Positions 35,071 through 36,840 of a stretch of 36,840 nucleotides of DNA are shown here, one piece after another. Source of the stretch: Bacteroidetes bacterium UBA7662. GTDB lineage: Bacteria; Bacteroidota; Bacteroidia; UBA7662. Position 1 is the stretch's first letter. The number at the start of each line of letters is the position of its first letter. A program made the translations under genes and the position numbers. Location of the stretch: contig DLHS01000010.1 of assembly GCA_002483345.1 (NCBI GenBank), positions 1 through 36,840 of the forward strand, in the 5' to 3' direction. The notes below the pieces were generated by a model that saw only the letters and a program-made list of their open reading frames with translations, was not told the DNA's origin and did no database searches.

Positions 35071-36551
35071 AAAACCAGCTGATCACAGGCTGCCTTTTCC
35101 TGATCACCTTTGCCGCATCGGCACAGGTCGACAAAAACGCAGCCCTCTACCAAACGATACTTGCCAGAGACAGCTTACTCTTTGAAGTTGGCTTCAATAC
35201 CTGCAACATACCGCAGTTTGAAGCGCTGCTGAGTGATAAGCTGGATTTTTTTCACGACCAGGGCGGTATCTCCGACAGAAAGAAATTCCTGCAGGATTTA
35301 AAAACCGGCTTGTGTAAAGATCCTGCAAACCTTCAGGTCAGAAGGGAACTGCTGCCCGGCTGCACCGAAATTTATGCGCTGTATAACCAGGGTGTGCTTT
35401 ACGGAGCCATTCAGGAAGGCGTACATCAGTTTTTTGAAAAACAACCGGGTCAACCCGAAACCTTCGGAAGCTCCGCCAGATTTACCCACGTCTGGTTGTT
35501 GGAAAACGGCGACTGGAAACTCACCCAAGTCCTGAGTTTTGAGCACCGGGAAAAACAACTTACGGCTACAACCGCTGTCCCATTGGGCGACGATGCAGCC
35601 ATGGCACAATGGCTGAAGGAAAACAAGGTGCCCACCCTGGGGCTTGGCATTATTGAAAACGGGAAGCTGAAGCAGGTCAAGGTTTTCGGAGAAATTACCA
35701 AAGGCGTTTCTGCTCCATACAACACCCTTTTTAATGTAGCCTCGCTCACGAAACCGGTGACTGCCCTGGTAGCATTGAAGCTGGTCAGCACAGGCCGGTG
35801 GGATCTGGACGAACCGCTTTACCGCTATTGGACCGACCCCGACCTTGCCAGCGACCCCAACCATCAAAAACTGACCACCCGACATATTTTGAGTCACCAG
35901 ACCGGTTTTCTGAACTGGCGGTGGATGACGGAAGATCAAAAGCTCCGGTTTCAGTTTGAACCGGGTACCCGGTACCAGTATTCCGGCGAAGGATTTGAAT
36001 ACCTCCGAAAAGCCCTGGAGCAAAAATTTAAAAAATCGTTGCCACAACTGGCGGAGGAGTTGATTTTTCAACCCCTGAAAATGTCGGATACCCGTTTTGT
36101 GTGGGATGAAACGGTAGATACGACACGCCTTGCCCCGGGCTATGACCCCGCCGGAAAAGCCTACGCAACCGTAAAGCGCAAAACACCCAACGCCGCCGAC
36201 GACCTGTTGACGACCGTGGAAGATTACGGCAACTTTTTAGCAAGCGTACTCAACCGGGACGGTTTATCAGCCCGCGTTTTTGACGATATGGTAAGCCATC
36301 AGGTGGAAACCAAAAAGGATAAATACTTCGGGCTCGGATTTGAAGTGTACGACCTCGGAAACGGCCGCTATGCCTTATCGCACGGCGGATCCGACAAAGG
36401 GTGCCAGACCATTGCCTTTATTTTTCCGGAAACAGGGCAAGGGCTGCTCATTTTCACCAATGTGGATGATGGATATAAAGTTTATGAACCCTTGTTAAAG
36501 CATTACCTGGGCGCAAATGGTAGCAAAATCATTGATATCGAAATGAAATAG
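35067..36551 (+). CDS. Secreted serine hydrolase (beta-lactamase family) with N-terminal DUF4440/SnoaL-like domain
   Basis: This 494-residue protein has a signal peptide (MKNQLITGCLFLITFAASAQ). Residues about 25-165 form a DUF4440 (SnoaL-like) domain (LYQTILARDSLLFEVGFNTC, FTHVWLLENGDWKLTQVLSF). The beta-lactamase-family domain follows with Ser226-Leu-Thr-Lys229 (NVASLTKPV), Tyr305-Ser-Gly307 (YQYSGEGFEY) and His439-Gly-Gly441 (ALSHGGSDKG). The motif residues differ from the upstream hydrolase (YSG for YSN, HGG for HKG), so the pair is not a simple recent duplication. Translational coupling is likely through the ATGA overlap. The substrate is unknown: esterase or peptidase activity on cell-wall or exogenous compounds are both possible. 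Confidence 0.9.
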   Translation: MKNQLITGCLFLITFAASAQVDKNAALYQTILARDSLLFEVGFNTCNIPQFEALLSDKLDFFHDQGGISDRKKFLQDLKTGLCKDPANLQVRRELLPGCTEIYALYNQGVLYGAIQEGVHQFFEKQPGQPETFGSSARFTHVWLLENGDWKLTQVLSFEHREKQLTATTAVPLGDDAAMAQWLKENKVPTLGLGIIENGKLKQVKVFGEITKGVSAPYNTLFNVASLTKPVTALVALKLVSTGRWDLDEPLYRYWTDPDLASDPNHQKLTTRHILSHQTGFLNWRWMTEDQKLRFQFEPGTRYQYSGEGFEYLRKALEQKFKKSLPQLAEELIFQPLKMSDTRFVWDETVDTTRLAPGYDPAGKAYATVKRKTPNAADDLLTTVEDYGNFLASVLNRDGLSARVFDDMVSHQVETKKDKYFGLGFEVYDLGNGRYALSHGGSDKGCQTIAFIFPETGQGLLIFTNVDDGYKVYEPLLKHYLGANGSKIIDIEMK

Positions 36552-36602
36552 AACGACTGCCCGGGGATATTTTGGGGTAAGGGGCGGACTTGAAACCATG
36601 AT

Positions 36603-36654
36603 GGGTAAAACGGGGGGAAGGGGTAAAACGGTAAAACGGAAATGGGTTAAACGG
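36603..36654. repeat. TAAAACGG short repeats
   Basis: GGGTAAAACGG, GGGTAAAACGG, TAAAACGG and GGGTTAAACGG occur one after another with short spacers. No coding frame is supported. Confidence 0.6.
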
Positions 36655-36657
36655 CCT

Positions 36658-36684
36658 CCTCTTGGAATTTGACCCCGCTTGAGC
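36658..36684. repeat. 27-bp repeat, copy 1
   Basis: CCTCTTGGAATTTGACCCC plus GCTTGAGC recurs at 36814-36840 with two differences. CCCGC-TTGA-GCGGG inside and just beyond it can form a small hairpin. Confidence 0.75.
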
Positions 36685-36813
36685 GGGATAAAAATTTGTA
36701 ATTCCCTGCGGTGGCTGAGCGGAGCCGAAGCCTGAGCTGGCGGCGTTAACCACGGCGGGCACTGCGGACACGGAGCTGTGCCCATTGATGCATTGAAACG
36801 TCTTAAACAAACC

Positions 36814-36840
36814 CCTCTTGGAACCTGACCCCGCTTGAGC
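36814..36840. repeat. 27-bp repeat, copy 2 (at window end)
   Basis: CCTCTTGGAACCTGACCCC plus GCTTGAGC lies 156 bases after copy 1 and is possibly cut by the window edge. Confidence 0.75.

Noticed and set aside
35298..36071. 257-codon minus-strand frame opposite the second hydrolase
   Set aside because: The plus strand carries signal peptide, DUF4440 and all three hydrolase motifs.

Overview
The window comes from a Bacteroidota chromosome, probably of the Chitinophagales/Saprospirales type, although the exact family cannot be fixed from sequence alone. The evidence is two giant secreted proteins with type A (Por) C-terminal sorting domains, two proteins of the gliding-motility-associated (CHU_C, type B sorting) family, promoters of the TTTG/TAnnTTTG type, weak Shine-Dalgarno sequences, and a tRNA gene without an encoded CCA.

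Bases 1-20174, all on the minus strand, hold two copies of a three-gene cassette. Read in the direction of transcription, each copy has a membrane-anchored TPR regulator with a C-terminal LuxR-type HTH, then a ~1685-residue T9SS cargo with two parallel-beta-helix blocks, then a CHU_C-type secreted protein. Copy B is 18411-20174, 11711-16780 and 9485-11536. Copy A is 7270-9051, 1916-6964 and 1-1826 (its last gene runs off the window). Inside copy B a ~455-bp direct duplication (16735-17189 and 18149-18605) brackets a small lipoprotein gene and a decayed dps gene. One arm of the duplication has fused the regulator's HTH remnant to the dps remnant. The other leaves the first codons of a T9SS cargo gene just upstream of the lipoprotein.

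Bases 20466-29510 are mostly housekeeping genes: rlmB, a large GT-C-type membrane protein (DUF2723), tRNA-Gln(UUG) with a clear promoter and terminator, an LD-carboxypeptidase, murB, and a two-gene phosphorelay (hybrid histidine kinase and a single-domain receiver). A repeat family lies directly behind the stop codons of several minus-strand genes here and in the cassette region.

Bases 29511-33003 form a small accessory island on the plus strand: a TacA/TacT acetyltransferase toxin-antitoxin pair, a GAF protein ending in a histidine-kinase dimerisation segment without an ATPase domain, and a HigB/HigA-like pair. In the HigB/HigA pair the toxin is frameshifted in a T6 run and the antitoxin is fused to an ImmA/IrrE metallopeptidase.

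Bases 33325-36551 hold two overlapping serine beta-lactamase-family hydrolase genes with different accessory domains. The window ends in repeat-rich noncoding DNA.
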